A stretch of 5,089 nucleotides of DNA from contig CAJWIB010000214.1 of NCBI GenBank assembly GCA_913041095.1, forward strand, positions 1 to 5,089, read 5' to 3'. Both the position numbers and the translations under genes were made by a program. Positions 1 through 4,930 of this stretch are shown piece after piece; the stretch's first letter is position 1, and each line of letters begins with the position of its first letter. This stretch comes from an uncultured Rhodospirillaceae bacterium (GTDB taxonomy: Bacteria > Pseudomonadota > Alphaproteobacteria > Rhodospirillales > UBA2165). Under the pieces are notes generated by a model. That model was not told where the DNA came from. It did no database searches and was given only the letters and a program-made list of their open reading frames with translations.

Positions 1-270
1 TTTGAGTTGTTGCACGGCGTCATCAAGGCTTTCGAAACCACGGCTTAGGTCCGGTCGGAGCACGCGGCCAGCCTCAGTCAAAGTGACAGCCCGACTATCT
101 CGGTGGAACAAAGGTGTATGGAGTATGTCTTCGAGTTTCTTGATCTGCTGACTGATTGCACCGGGCGTAACAGACAGTTCCTCAGCCGCATTTTGAAAGC
201 TTAGGTGGCGCGCAGCGGCTTCAAAAGCGCGCAGGCTGTTCAGAGGTGGGAAATTGTAAGGCGCTGACAT
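1..270 (-). CDS. LysR-family transcriptional regulator, N-terminal part (cut by window edge)
   Basis: Reading leftward from the ATG at 270-268, 90 codons stay open to the window edge. They give the N-terminal winged helix-turn-helix of a LysR-type regulator. Residues 8-23 (FPPLNSLRAFEAAARH) and 24-44, with the recognition-helix motif TPGAISQQIKKLE, resemble the GcvA-like branch. The wing follows around residues 50-67 (PLFHRDSRAVTLTEAG). The effector-binding domain lies outside the window, so the inducer cannot be judged. The start matches the usual family start just before PPLNSLRAF. No Shine-Dalgarno sequence precedes it. The gene is divergent from a small ORF and a VOC protein, the typical arrangement for a LysR regulator and its target. 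The family assignment is firm; regulation of the neighbours is inference. Confidence 0.93.
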   Translation of the reverse strand, partial: MSAPYNFPPLNSLRAFEAAARHLSFQNAAEELSVTPGAISQQIKKLEDILHTPLFHRDSRAVTLTEAGRVLRPDLSRGFESLDDAVQQLK

Positions 271-271
271 A

Positions 272-290
272 AGTTTAGTATAACTAAACT
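272..290. promoter_or_regulatory. Palindromic operator, probable LysR binding site
   Basis: Two perfect 8-bp arms, AGTTTAGT (272-279) and ACTAAACT (283-290), flank ATA. The site has the size and AT-rich dyad form of a LysR box and contains several T-N11-A pairings. It begins one base upstream of the regulator's start codon. Its centre lies about 55 bases before the start point predicted for the divergent ORF, a usual position for activation by this family. On the minus strand the hexamer TATACT (283-278) inside it could be the regulator's own -10 box. That would start transcription at or next to the ATG, giving a leaderless mRNA and direct autorepression. The palindrome is seen; the roles are inferred. 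Confidence 0.7.
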
Positions 291-323
291 ATTGTGAAAG
301 ATAAAGTCATTTGTTTTATCTAA

Positions 324-329
324 TATAAT
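324..329 (+). promoter_or_regulatory. Putative -10 box for the small ORF / VOC unit
   Basis: A consensus TATAAT lies 48 bases before the ATG at 378, predicting transcription from about 336. The sequence at the proper -35 distance (around 300-307, gataaagt) does not resemble TTGACA. A good -10 without a -35, with a palindrome centred near -55, fits a promoter that needs an activator such as the divergent LysR protein. Confidence 0.45.
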
Positions 330-377
330 GGCGGAAACTCTAGGTTATAAGATTAATAAAACTCAAGGCGAAAACAG

Positions 378-593
378 ATGAACTATTCACAAAAAATCGA
401 TGTTTTAAACGGCGCACAAGATAAATTGGCTGCCTTGCATAGTCACTGGATTACCGAAGATGACGTTTATCGCGAAGCTTTGGCCTATACCTTTTCCAGC
501 ATCTCCCAGAAAATTTCAGCTTGTGGCATACCGATTTTGAATAAGCTCACAATAATTGGATTTGCGTTTCTATCTTTTTTGCCTAAATCTTAA
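378..593 (+). CDS. Hypothetical protein, 71 residues, unrecognised
   Basis: I do not recognise this protein. It starts at an ATG preceded by AAGG (365-368), a fair ribosome-binding site about nine bases upstream. Residues 1-47 are polar and likely helical (DVLNGAQDKLAALHSHW, then an acidic EDDVYREALAY). The last part, from about residue 48, is hydrophobic (LTIIGFAFLSFLP) and ends in PKS, so it could be a short C-terminal membrane anchor or out-of-frame sequence replacing the original C-terminus. The change of character near residue 47 makes a truncated gene possible, but I found no continuation in another frame before the VOC gene. It sits divergent from a LysR gene and 29 bases before the VOC start, so it may be the first gene of the regulated unit. 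Confidence 0.5.
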   Translation: MNYSQKIDVLNGAQDKLAALHSHWITEDDVYREALAYTFSSISQKISACGIPILNKLTIIGFAFLSFLPKS

Positions 594-622
594 TCTCATT
601 GGGAAAGGAAAACGGAAATCTA

Positions 623-1078
623 ATGATCAACATTCAGCAATTTGACCATGCGGGTGTCCGCATCACCGACCGGGACCGGGCGCTTAAGTTTTACGCCGCA
701 CTTGGCTTTAAAATTCATCTCGAAGTGGATTTCGATGCGGTGATCGTGATCAAAAATGCCAATGAAGTAGAGATCAATCTGGTGGTCAACGGCGTTGATC
801 TTAATGACGGCAAAAACATCCTGATGGATGTGCCCGAGAAACATACCGGCATCACCCATATTGCGCTTCGTGTCGAGTCGATCCTTGAAGCCATGAAAAC
901 GCTTGAGGAAAACGATATTGCCATTTCCCAAGGTCCGGTGACCTTTGATGGCGATGGTCATGTCTCGGTATTTATTCGCGATCCCGACCGCAACACCATC
1001 GAACTCCGCGAACGCCTGGAAAATGAAGTCAACATCCCCGGCCTCGAGTTTTATGATCCGATGCATAAGGCGGAATAA
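623..1078 (+). CDS. VOC / glyoxalase-fold metalloprotein
   Basis: A 151-residue protein of the vicinal oxygen chelate superfamily, which includes glyoxalase I, methylmalonyl-CoA epimerase, extradiol dioxygenases and bleomycin/fosfomycin resistance proteins. Two beta-alpha-beta-beta-beta modules are visible. The first starts at FDHAGVRITDRDRALKFYAA and has GF at 28-29. The second starts at GITHIALRV and ends with FIRDPDRNTIELRE. The expected metal ligands are H9, E50 (approximate), H79 and E127. The pattern and single-domain length resemble glyoxalase I-like enzymes, but the substrate cannot be told. I chose the ATG at 623, preceded by purine-rich AAAGGA and ACGGA. A TTG at 599 would add eight residues with no homology role. 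It is probably transcribed with the upstream small ORF and may be a target of the divergent LysR regulator. Confidence 0.88.
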   Translation: MINIQQFDHAGVRITDRDRALKFYAALGFKIHLEVDFDAVIVIKNANEVEINLVVNGVDLNDGKNILMDVPEKHTGITHIALRVESILEAMKTLEENDIAISQGPVTFDGDGHVSVFIRDPDRNTIELRERLENEVNIPGLEFYDPMHKAE

Positions 1079-1104
1079 GGGGACGATTTACCTAATTTTT
1101 TTGT

Positions 1105-1169
1105 TGTCACCCTGGACTTGATCCAGGGTCCAGAGAAGTCACTGAATTCTGGCTTTCACCAGAATGACA
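1105..1169. repeat. 65-bp intergenic palindromic repeat element
   Basis: The element begins with TGTCA (1105-1109) and ends with TGACA (1165-1169). Inside are two hairpins: CCCTGGA/TCCAGGG (1110-1116 with 1122-1128, loop CTTGA) and ATTCTGG/CCAGAAT (1146-1152 with 1159-1165, loop CTTTCA). This wording (GGACTTGATCC, then GGCTTTCACC with AATGACA) matches the style of short interspersed repeats scattered between genes in many alphaproteobacteria. It lies between the convergent VOC and gap genes, where its hairpins could protect mRNA 3' ends or help stop transcription, though no T-tract directly follows either hairpin. The structure is seen; the family link is from memory. Confidence 0.72.
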
Positions 1170-1202
1170 AGTTACAAAAACCAGAATGACAAGTTACAAA
1201 AA
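1159..1202. repeat. Tandem duplication of a 22-bp unit
   Basis: Two identical, directly adjacent 22-bp copies lie at 1159-1180 and 1181-1202. Each starts CCAGAATGACAAG and ends TTACAAAAA. The first 11 bases of the first copy are the right end of the 65-bp palindromic element, so the duplication includes the element's boundary. With no spacer and only two copies, this is replication slippage or an element-end duplication, not a CRISPR array. Confidence 0.85.
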
Positions 1203-1256
1203 TAAGTATTTACATTGCAAAAAATTAGCCTCTGGTCCCGCCATCGCCTTAAAAAA

Positions 1257-2267
1257 CTAGATGGTGCTGCCGACAGCCAAGGTGGTGTCGACCATTCGGT
1301 TCGAGAATCCCCATTCATTATCGTACCAGCTCAGCACGCGGACGAAATTGCCTTCAATCACCTGGGTTTCCGATAAATCAAAAACCGAACTATGGGCATT
1401 ATGATTAAAGTCGATTGATACCAACGGCAAATTATTGGTGCCGAGAATGCCCTTTAGCGGTCCATCAGCGGCCGCGGCTTCAACCGCACCGTTGATTTCT
1501 TCCACGCTGGTTTCTTTGCCCGGCGTAAAGGTGAAGTCGATCAAAGAAACATTCGGCGTTGGCACGCGAACCGAAGTGCCGTCCAGTTTGCCGTTCAATT
1601 CCGGCAGCACCAAGCCAACTGCTTTGGCGGCACCAGTCGAGGTTGGGATCATCGAGCCAGCAGCAGTGCGCGCGCGATGAAGATCGCTGTGGAGCGTATC
1701 AACCGTGCGCTGATCACCGGTGTAAGAGTGAATGGTGGTCATAAAACCACGCTCAATACCAACGGCGTTATGGAGGACGTGGGCGACAGGGGCCAAACAA
1801 TTAGTGGTGCAGGACGCGTTCGAAATGACCGTATGATCAGCGCTGATCTGATCGGAATTGACGCCGTAAACGACGGTGATATCGGCTCCTGATGCCGGTG
1901 CGGATACAATCACCCGTTTGGCGCCGGCGTCCAGATGAGCTGATGCTTTTTCTTTGCTGCTAAAAAAGCCAGTGCATTCCAGCGCGATATCAACGTCCAA
2001 CTCTTGCCAGGGCAATTTTGCTGGATCGCGCTCAGCAGTTACCCGGACCGGACCTTGCCCGGCATCCATGGTGTCGCCATCAACTTTAACGTCCTGTGGT
2101 AAAATGCCGTGGGTTGAATCAAATTTCAAGAGGTGTGCATTTGATTCGGTTGGACCCAAATCATTAATACAGACAACTTCTATACCATCATTATTGGCTT
2201 CTAATATTGCGCGATAGACCAAGCGGCCAATTCTGCCAAATCCATTAATTGCTACCCGTAGAGCCAT
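1257..2267 (-). CDS. gap: Type I glyceraldehyde-3-phosphate dehydrogenase
   Basis: Reversible, phosphorylating oxidation of glyceraldehyde-3-phosphate to 1,3-bisphosphoglycerate with NAD(P); a cytosolic homotetramer of glycolysis and gluconeogenesis. The 336 residues are full length. The Rossmann motif NGFGRIGR is at 8-15. D36 in CINDL marks the adenosine-ribose contact and favours NAD. SNASCTTNC (149-157) carries the nucleophile C153, and H180 in TIHSYTGDQ is the catalytic base. The S-loop runs from about 183 to 205 (ending DLHRAR), phosphate-binding R234 is in SVRVPTPNVS, and the C-terminal WYDNEWGFSNRM is at 314-325. The ATG is preceded by GGAGGA at good spacing. In many alphaproteobacteria gap stands between tkt and pgk; here neither adjoins it. 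Downstream is a convergent VOC gene, so it appears monocistronic, and I see no convincing terminator. Confidence 0.98.
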   Translation of the reverse strand: MALRVAINGFGRIGRLVYRAILEANNDGIEVVCINDLGPTESNAHLLKFDSTHGILPQDVKVDGDTMDAGQGPVRVTAERDPAKLPWQELDVDIALECTGFFSSKEKASAHLDAGAKRVIVSAPASGADITVVYGVNSDQISADHTVISNASCTTNCLAPVAHVLHNAVGIERGFMTTIHSYTGDQRTVDTLHSDLHRARTAAGSMIPTSTGAAKAVGLVLPELNGKLDGTSVRVPTPNVSLIDFTFTPGKETSVEEINGAVEAAAADGPLKGILGTNNLPLVSIDFNHNAHSSVFDLSETQVIEGNFVRVLSWYDNEWGFSNRMVDTTLAVGSTI

Positions 2268-2306
2268 CCGTTCCTCCGTTAGAAAAAAACCATCAACTTG
2301 CGGCGC

Positions 2307-2335
2307 ACAATCCTAAGTTACGCCACTCTCGTCAA
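2307..2335 (-). promoter_or_regulatory. Putative gap promoter
   Basis: Read on the minus strand, TTGACG (2335-2330) is followed after 17 bases by GATTGT (2312-2307). The -35 box is strong and the -10 weak, which is common in alphaproteobacterial housekeeping promoters. Transcription would begin near 2300, about 33 bases before the ATG, leaving room for the GGAGGA ribosome-binding site. Confidence 0.45.
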
Positions 2336-2383
2336 GCCCTCAAAATTCATGGCAACTATCTAATAATTTCGGCAATCGTACGG

Positions 2384-2413
2384 TTGACGGAATTGCTAGC
2401 AAAGGCGTAATCT
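2384..2413 (+). promoter_or_regulatory. Putative promoter of the zauP-zapA operon
   Basis: TTGACG (2384-2389), 18 bases, then TAATCT (2408-2413). Transcription would start near 2420, giving a leader of roughly 23 bases to the TTG start at 2443. It is divergent from the gap promoter, with the two -35 boxes about 48 bases apart. Confidence 0.45.
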
Positions 2414-2442
2414 TTGAACCTAATTGGGGAGTTTAAGAAATC

Positions 2443-2700
2443 TTGGCAAAACCTTCCACACAAAGCACTTCTTCTATTCAGGCAGCGAAATCTAAGCTTG
2501 ATACCGCGCTTGTTCGATTGGATAAAGTCATCAAAGCGAAAGCCAAAACGACCAAAGGTTCCGGCGGTGGAAATGGCAAGTTAGATAAAGAACTAACCGC
2601 AGCCAAAGCCGAAATTTCCGAGCTCAAAGAAAAGAATCAAATTGTTTCGACCCGGCTCGATGGGGCAATTGACCGCATGAAAGAAATTCTGGAAAGCTGA
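2443..2700 (+). CDS. Short coiled-coil protein upstream of ZapA (ZauP-like, DUF4164-type)
   Basis: An 85-residue protein, mostly alpha-helical. A polar helix runs from about 12 to 36. A flexible glycine-rich linker follows (GSGGGNG, 39-45), then a strong coiled coil from about 47 to 84 (KELTAAKAEISELKEKNQ...). It has no signal peptide or membrane segment. It sits one base before zapA, the position and build of ZauP, the Caulobacter coiled-coil partner that, with ZapA, focuses the Z-ring. The assignment rests on position, size and coiled-coil character, since coiled coils give weak sequence signals. The start is a TTG with GGGGAG about eleven bases upstream; MAKPS is a natural N-terminus and no ATG is available before the conserved part. 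Confidence 0.75.
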   Translation: MAKPSTQSTSSIQAAKSKLDTALVRLDKVIKAKAKTTKGSGGGNGKLDKELTAAKAEISELKEKNQIVSTRLDGAIDRMKEILES

Positions 2701-2701
2701 T

Positions 2702-3025
2702 ATGGCCCAAGTCACTGTAACCATTAACGGCAGAAAATACGACATTGCCTGCGATGACGGTCAGGAAGCGCATTTGACAATGCTTTCCCAATATGTTGAC
2801 CGGCGGGTTAATGAATTGGTCGCAGCTGTTGGCCAAGTCGGCGACGCCCGCTTGCTGGTGATGATCTCCTTGCTGATCGCCGATGAGCTATCCGAAGTTA
2901 ACACCGAGCTTGATTCGCTCAGAAATGAAAAGCTTGCGCCGGCTCAATCTGCGCTCGGCGCCAGCGATCTGGAAAAAATGGCGACGCGTATCGAAAGCAT
3001 TGCCGACAAGCTCGAAGCATCCTAA
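2702..3025 (+). CDS. zapA: Cell division protein ZapA
   Basis: ZapA binds FtsZ in the cytoplasm and bundles or aligns protofilaments at the division site. The 107 residues are the usual length. The N-terminal FtsZ-binding globular part (TVTINGRKYDIACDDGQEAHL) covers about 1-25. The family signature GDARLLVMISLLIADEL is at 47-63. A C-terminal helix for coiled-coil dimerisation runs from about 63 to 105 with a break near LAPAQSALGAS. GGAAAG (2691-2696) five bases before the ATG is the ribosome-binding site and lies inside the end of the upstream coiled-coil gene, so the two are translationally linked. 6S RNA begins about ten bases after the stop. Confidence 0.96.
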   Translation: MAQVTVTINGRKYDIACDDGQEAHLTMLSQYVDRRVNELVAAVGQVGDARLLVMISLLIADELSEVNTELDSLRNEKLAPAQSALGASDLEKMATRIESIADKLEAS

Positions 3026-3028
3026 ATA
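3000..3028 (+). promoter_or_regulatory. Possible 6S RNA promoter inside the zapA end
   Basis: TTGCCG (3000-3005), 17 bases, then TAAATA (3023-3028) would start transcription near 3035, exactly the first G of the closing stem of 6S RNA. The -10 box overlaps the zapA stop codon. The match is moderate; production by processing of the zapA transcript is the alternative. Confidence 0.35.
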
Positions 3029-3030
3029 TA

Positions 3031-3189
3031 GTTTGACGCTGCGGGGCCCGTGAAGTGTGGTAAATCTCCAGGGCCAATAAATACTACTCGGGAGCTGTCC
3101 CTATTGTACCCCTGGGTATGGTATACGGCGCCCACCTAGACCTACCGGCCTAGGAAGATTAGACGCGTAACGACCCACGCGGCGTCACC
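3031..3189 (+). ncRNA. ssrS: 6S RNA
   Basis: 6S RNA mimics an open promoter and sequesters housekeeping RNA polymerase holoenzyme in stationary phase. The ends pair well: 3035-3043 (GACGCTGCG) with 3178-3186 (CGCGGCGTC) through nine pairs including one U-G. After a bulged A at 3177, GGG (3044-3046) pairs with CCC (3174-3176), and CGT (3049-3051) with ACG (3170-3172). Inside are short hairpins such as GGGA/TCCC (3090-3093 with 3098-3101) and TACCC/GGGTA (3107-3111 with 3114-3118). The roughly 155-base length, the long interrupted rod and the position between zapA and 5-FCL are all diagnostic. Ends are good to a few bases. There is no T-rich terminator after it, so read-through into the next gene is likely. 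Confidence 0.92.
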
Positions 3190-3223
3190 AATTCCACTTG
3201 AAAGCACTCGCCGGGATAATGAT

Positions 3224-3796
3224 TTGGATAAAGAACGGATAAGAGAGCAGGCGCGGCTGTGCCGTCGTGATCTTGCCAAGACCGCCGGGCTGGGCTTTGG
3301 CACTAAATTGGTCGAATACTTCCAGTCTAACTTCGATGTTCAGTCAGGTGACAAAGTCGCCGGTTATTGGCCGATTACCAATGAAGCTGATGTGAAACCG
3401 CTCCTGGCAACGCTGCATGATCACGGTTGCACCTGCCTGCTGCCGGTGGTTATCGCGCGAGATACGGCGTTGGTATTTCGGCAATGGCAGCCGGGTGATG
3501 AATTAACGCCTTCTAATTTAGATATCCCCGAACCGGGTACAGATAAAGCGACCGGCCAGCCTGAAGTACTTCTGGTGCCGCTTTTGGCCTTCGACAGTCA
3601 AGGTAACCGACTCGGCTATGGCGGGGGATTTTATGATATGACGCTCACCGAACTTAGGCGGGAGAACAATATTACAGCCATCGGTATTGCTTATAGCAGT
3701 CAGGAAGTTGACTTGATCCCCAATGAAAGCTTTGATCAACGCCTCGATTGGGTGATAACCGAAGCGGGTGCAACACAGTTTAATGCGGGTGGATAG
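3224..3796 (+). CDS. 5-formyltetrahydrofolate cyclo-ligase
   Basis: Cytosolic enzyme (MTHFS, ygfA/fau in enterobacteria) that uses ATP to turn 5-formyltetrahydrofolate into 5,10-methenyltetrahydrofolate. The 190 residues are the usual length. The N-terminal IREQARLCRRDL (6-17) supplies the phosphate-contacting arginine. GYWPITNEADVKPLL (47-61) contains the conserved Glu54, and LLVPLLAFD is at 116-124. The ATP loop NRLGYGGGFYD spans 128-138, and SFDQRLDWVITE (169-180) closes the active site. The residue after FYD is Met where bacterial relatives often have Arg; I take this as ordinary variation. The start is a TTG: no in-frame ATG or GTG exists between it and the 6S RNA, and no clear ribosome-binding site is visible. 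It is probably co-transcribed with 6S RNA and followed after six bases by the phosphoesterase gene. Confidence 0.94.
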   Translation: MDKERIREQARLCRRDLAKTAGLGFGTKLVEYFQSNFDVQSGDKVAGYWPITNEADVKPLLATLHDHGCTCLLPVVIARDTALVFRQWQPGDELTPSNLDIPEPGTDKATGQPEVLLVPLLAFDSQGNRLGYGGGFYDMTLTELRRENNITAIGIAYSSQEVDLIPNESFDQRLDWVITEAGATQFNAGG

Positions 3797-3802
3797 CGAT
3801 AA

Positions 3803-4618
3803 ATGAAACTGATTTATTTTGGCGATATTCTGGGAAAGTCGGGCAGAGAAGGTATCGCTCGGCATCTACCGATGTTAACCGGCAAGCTCAGCCCTGATTT
3901 CATTATTGTTAATGGTGAAAATGCCGCCCGTGGTTTTGGTATCACCGAGAAATACTGTAAGCAGTTTTTTGATCTTGGCGTTGATGTTATTACTACCGGC
4001 AATCATGCCTGGGACCAAAAAGAGATCATCACCTATATTGACCAAGAGCCGCGCCTGCTGCGCCCGCTTAATTATCCCGAACTGACACCCGGTAATGGAA
4101 CTGGCGTGTTTGAAGCCCACAACGGCGCTAAAGTCTTTGTCGGTCAAATCATGGGGCGGCTTTTCATGGACAGTCTTGATGATCCCTTTGTAGCGATTGA
4201 TAACGCTCTCGCGGAGCATAAATTAGGTGATGCCATCAATTGCGCCGTCGTTGATATTCACGCCGAAGCAACGTCTGAGAAAATGGCGGTCGGGCAGTAT
4301 CTCAATGGCCGGGTTTCGATGGTTGTCGGTACCCATACCCATATCCCGACCGCAGACGCGCAAATCCTGCCGGGTGGCACGGCCTATCAAACCGATATTG
4401 GCATGTGCGGCGACTATGATTCAGTGATTGGTATGAAGCCGGATGCTGCTATTGGGCGTTTTCGGAAAGTGATGCCGGTTGAGAGGCTATCGCCGGCCGA
4501 GGGCGAAGCGACGGTCTGCGGGGTTTATCTCGAAACCGACGATGAGACTGGCCTGGCGATAAAGATCGAGCCGATTAGAGTGGGCGGACGACTGGCGGAA
4601 CTGTTGCCGGATGGTTAA
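3803..4618 (+). CDS. YmdB-like metallophosphoesterase (TIGR00282 family)
   Basis: A 271-residue cytosolic dinuclear-metal phosphoesterase. The studied relative, Bacillus YmdB, hydrolyses 2',3'-cyclic nucleotides and cAMP and affects biofilm and motility decisions; the substrate here is inferred from family. All metal-site motifs are present: D8 in FGDILGKSGR, E39-N40 in NGENAARGFG, N67-H68 in TTGNHAWDQ, H153 in VVDIHAEATSEK, and H178/H180 in VVGTHTHIPTAD. The C-terminal GTAYQTDIGMCGDYDSVIG (192-210) is also typical. Length is normal and the C-terminus (VGGRLAELLPDG) looks complete. The ATG lies six bases after the 5-FCL stop, so it is very likely the last gene of this operon. Directly after its stop comes a large perfect palindrome. 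Confidence 0.94.
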   Translation: MKLIYFGDILGKSGREGIARHLPMLTGKLSPDFIIVNGENAARGFGITEKYCKQFFDLGVDVITTGNHAWDQKEIITYIDQEPRLLRPLNYPELTPGNGTGVFEAHNGAKVFVGQIMGRLFMDSLDDPFVAIDNALAEHKLGDAINCAVVDIHAEATSEKMAVGQYLNGRVSMVVGTHTHIPTADAQILPGGTAYQTDIGMCGDYDSVIGMKPDAAIGRFRKVMPVERLSPAEGEATVCGVYLETDDETGLAIKIEPIRVGGRLAELLPDG

Positions 4619-4619
4619 T

Positions 4620-4671
4620 TTATTTCTGTGACAGTTTACTTAATTCATTAAGTAAACTGTCACAGAAATAA
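4620..4671. repeat. Perfect 25-bp inverted repeat with 2-bp centre
   Basis: The left arm 4620-4644 starts TTATTTCTGTGACAG and runs to TTAAT. The right arm 4647-4671 is its exact reverse complement. The two are separated only by TC. The palindrome starts two bases after the ymdB stop. As RNA it would form a long hairpin between the convergent ymdB and chemotaxis-protein remnant, and could end ymdB transcription or protect its 3' end. The stem is AT-rich, however, and no T-tract follows. The alternative is abutted terminal inverted repeats of a mobile element or a tiny palindromic element; I see no target-site duplication and cannot name a source. Confidence 0.85.
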
Positions 4672-4676
4672 CATTG

Positions 4677-4930
4677 TCATTCCGTTCTGATCTGATCTAG
4701 GAAATGATCAAGCTGACCTTGCAGCACGCTGGTTTGGGTAGATAGCTCGTCGGTAGCGCTTAATACCTGTCCCGATAATTGACCGATTCGCGGGCTGAAC
4801 GGGTCACTTGGGTAATTGTCGAGATGACGTCTTCGGTGTTGGTAACGGCCTCCTGAACATTGCGGGCAATTTCTTGGGTAGCGGCGCACTGTTCTTCGAC
4901 TGCCGACGAAATGACCATTGAGCTTGCGAG
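4677..4930 (-). pseudogene. Methyl-accepting chemotaxis protein, C-terminal remnant (frameshifted)
   Basis: Only the end of an MCP signalling domain remains. Read leftward from about 4930, one frame gives SSAVEEQCAATQEIARNVQ and continues to ITQVTRSARES, the family's conserved C-terminal helix. That frame then runs into a stop. A second frame takes over at once with GQLSGQVLSATDELS and ends FLDQIRTE and a TGA at 4679-4677. Comparing the spacing with normal MCPs places a single lost base at about 4784-4786. Upstream of about 4930 the MCP frame meets a stop and the similarity ends, so the membrane, sensor and most of the signalling domain are missing. The gene is both truncated and frameshifted. 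The single-base shift alone could be a sequencing error; the truncation could not. Confidence 0.8.

Noticed and set aside
599..622. TTG at 599 as the VOC gene start, adding MGKENGNL
   Set aside because: The added residues overlap the purine-rich ribosome-binding region for the ATG at 623 and precede the first beta strand of the fold; MINIQQFDHAG is the natural start.
620..1066. Long open frame antisense to the VOC gene
   Set aside because: It mirrors codon structure of a well-supported gene, has no recognisable domain, and lacks its own signals.
1095..1102. T-tract after the VOC gene as an intrinsic terminator
   Set aside because: No stable hairpin precedes the run of seven T; the hairpins of the repeat element come after it.
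1159..1202. CRISPR-like repeats
   Set aside because: Only two copies, directly abutting, with no spacer, and partly belonging to a palindromic element.
1435..2217. Several plus-strand open frames inside the gap gene
   Set aside because: All lie opposite a full-length GAPDH with every catalytic motif; none shows a domain or ribosome-binding site.
3518..3865. Minus-strand frame across the 5-FCL/ymdB junction
   Set aside because: It spans two clear plus-strand genes, and its translation has no recognisable family.
4673..4684. ATTGTCATTCCG as a second copy of the intergenic palindromic element
   Set aside because: Only a few bases resemble the element's end, and they coincide with the MCP remnant's last codons and stop; no second arm is present.
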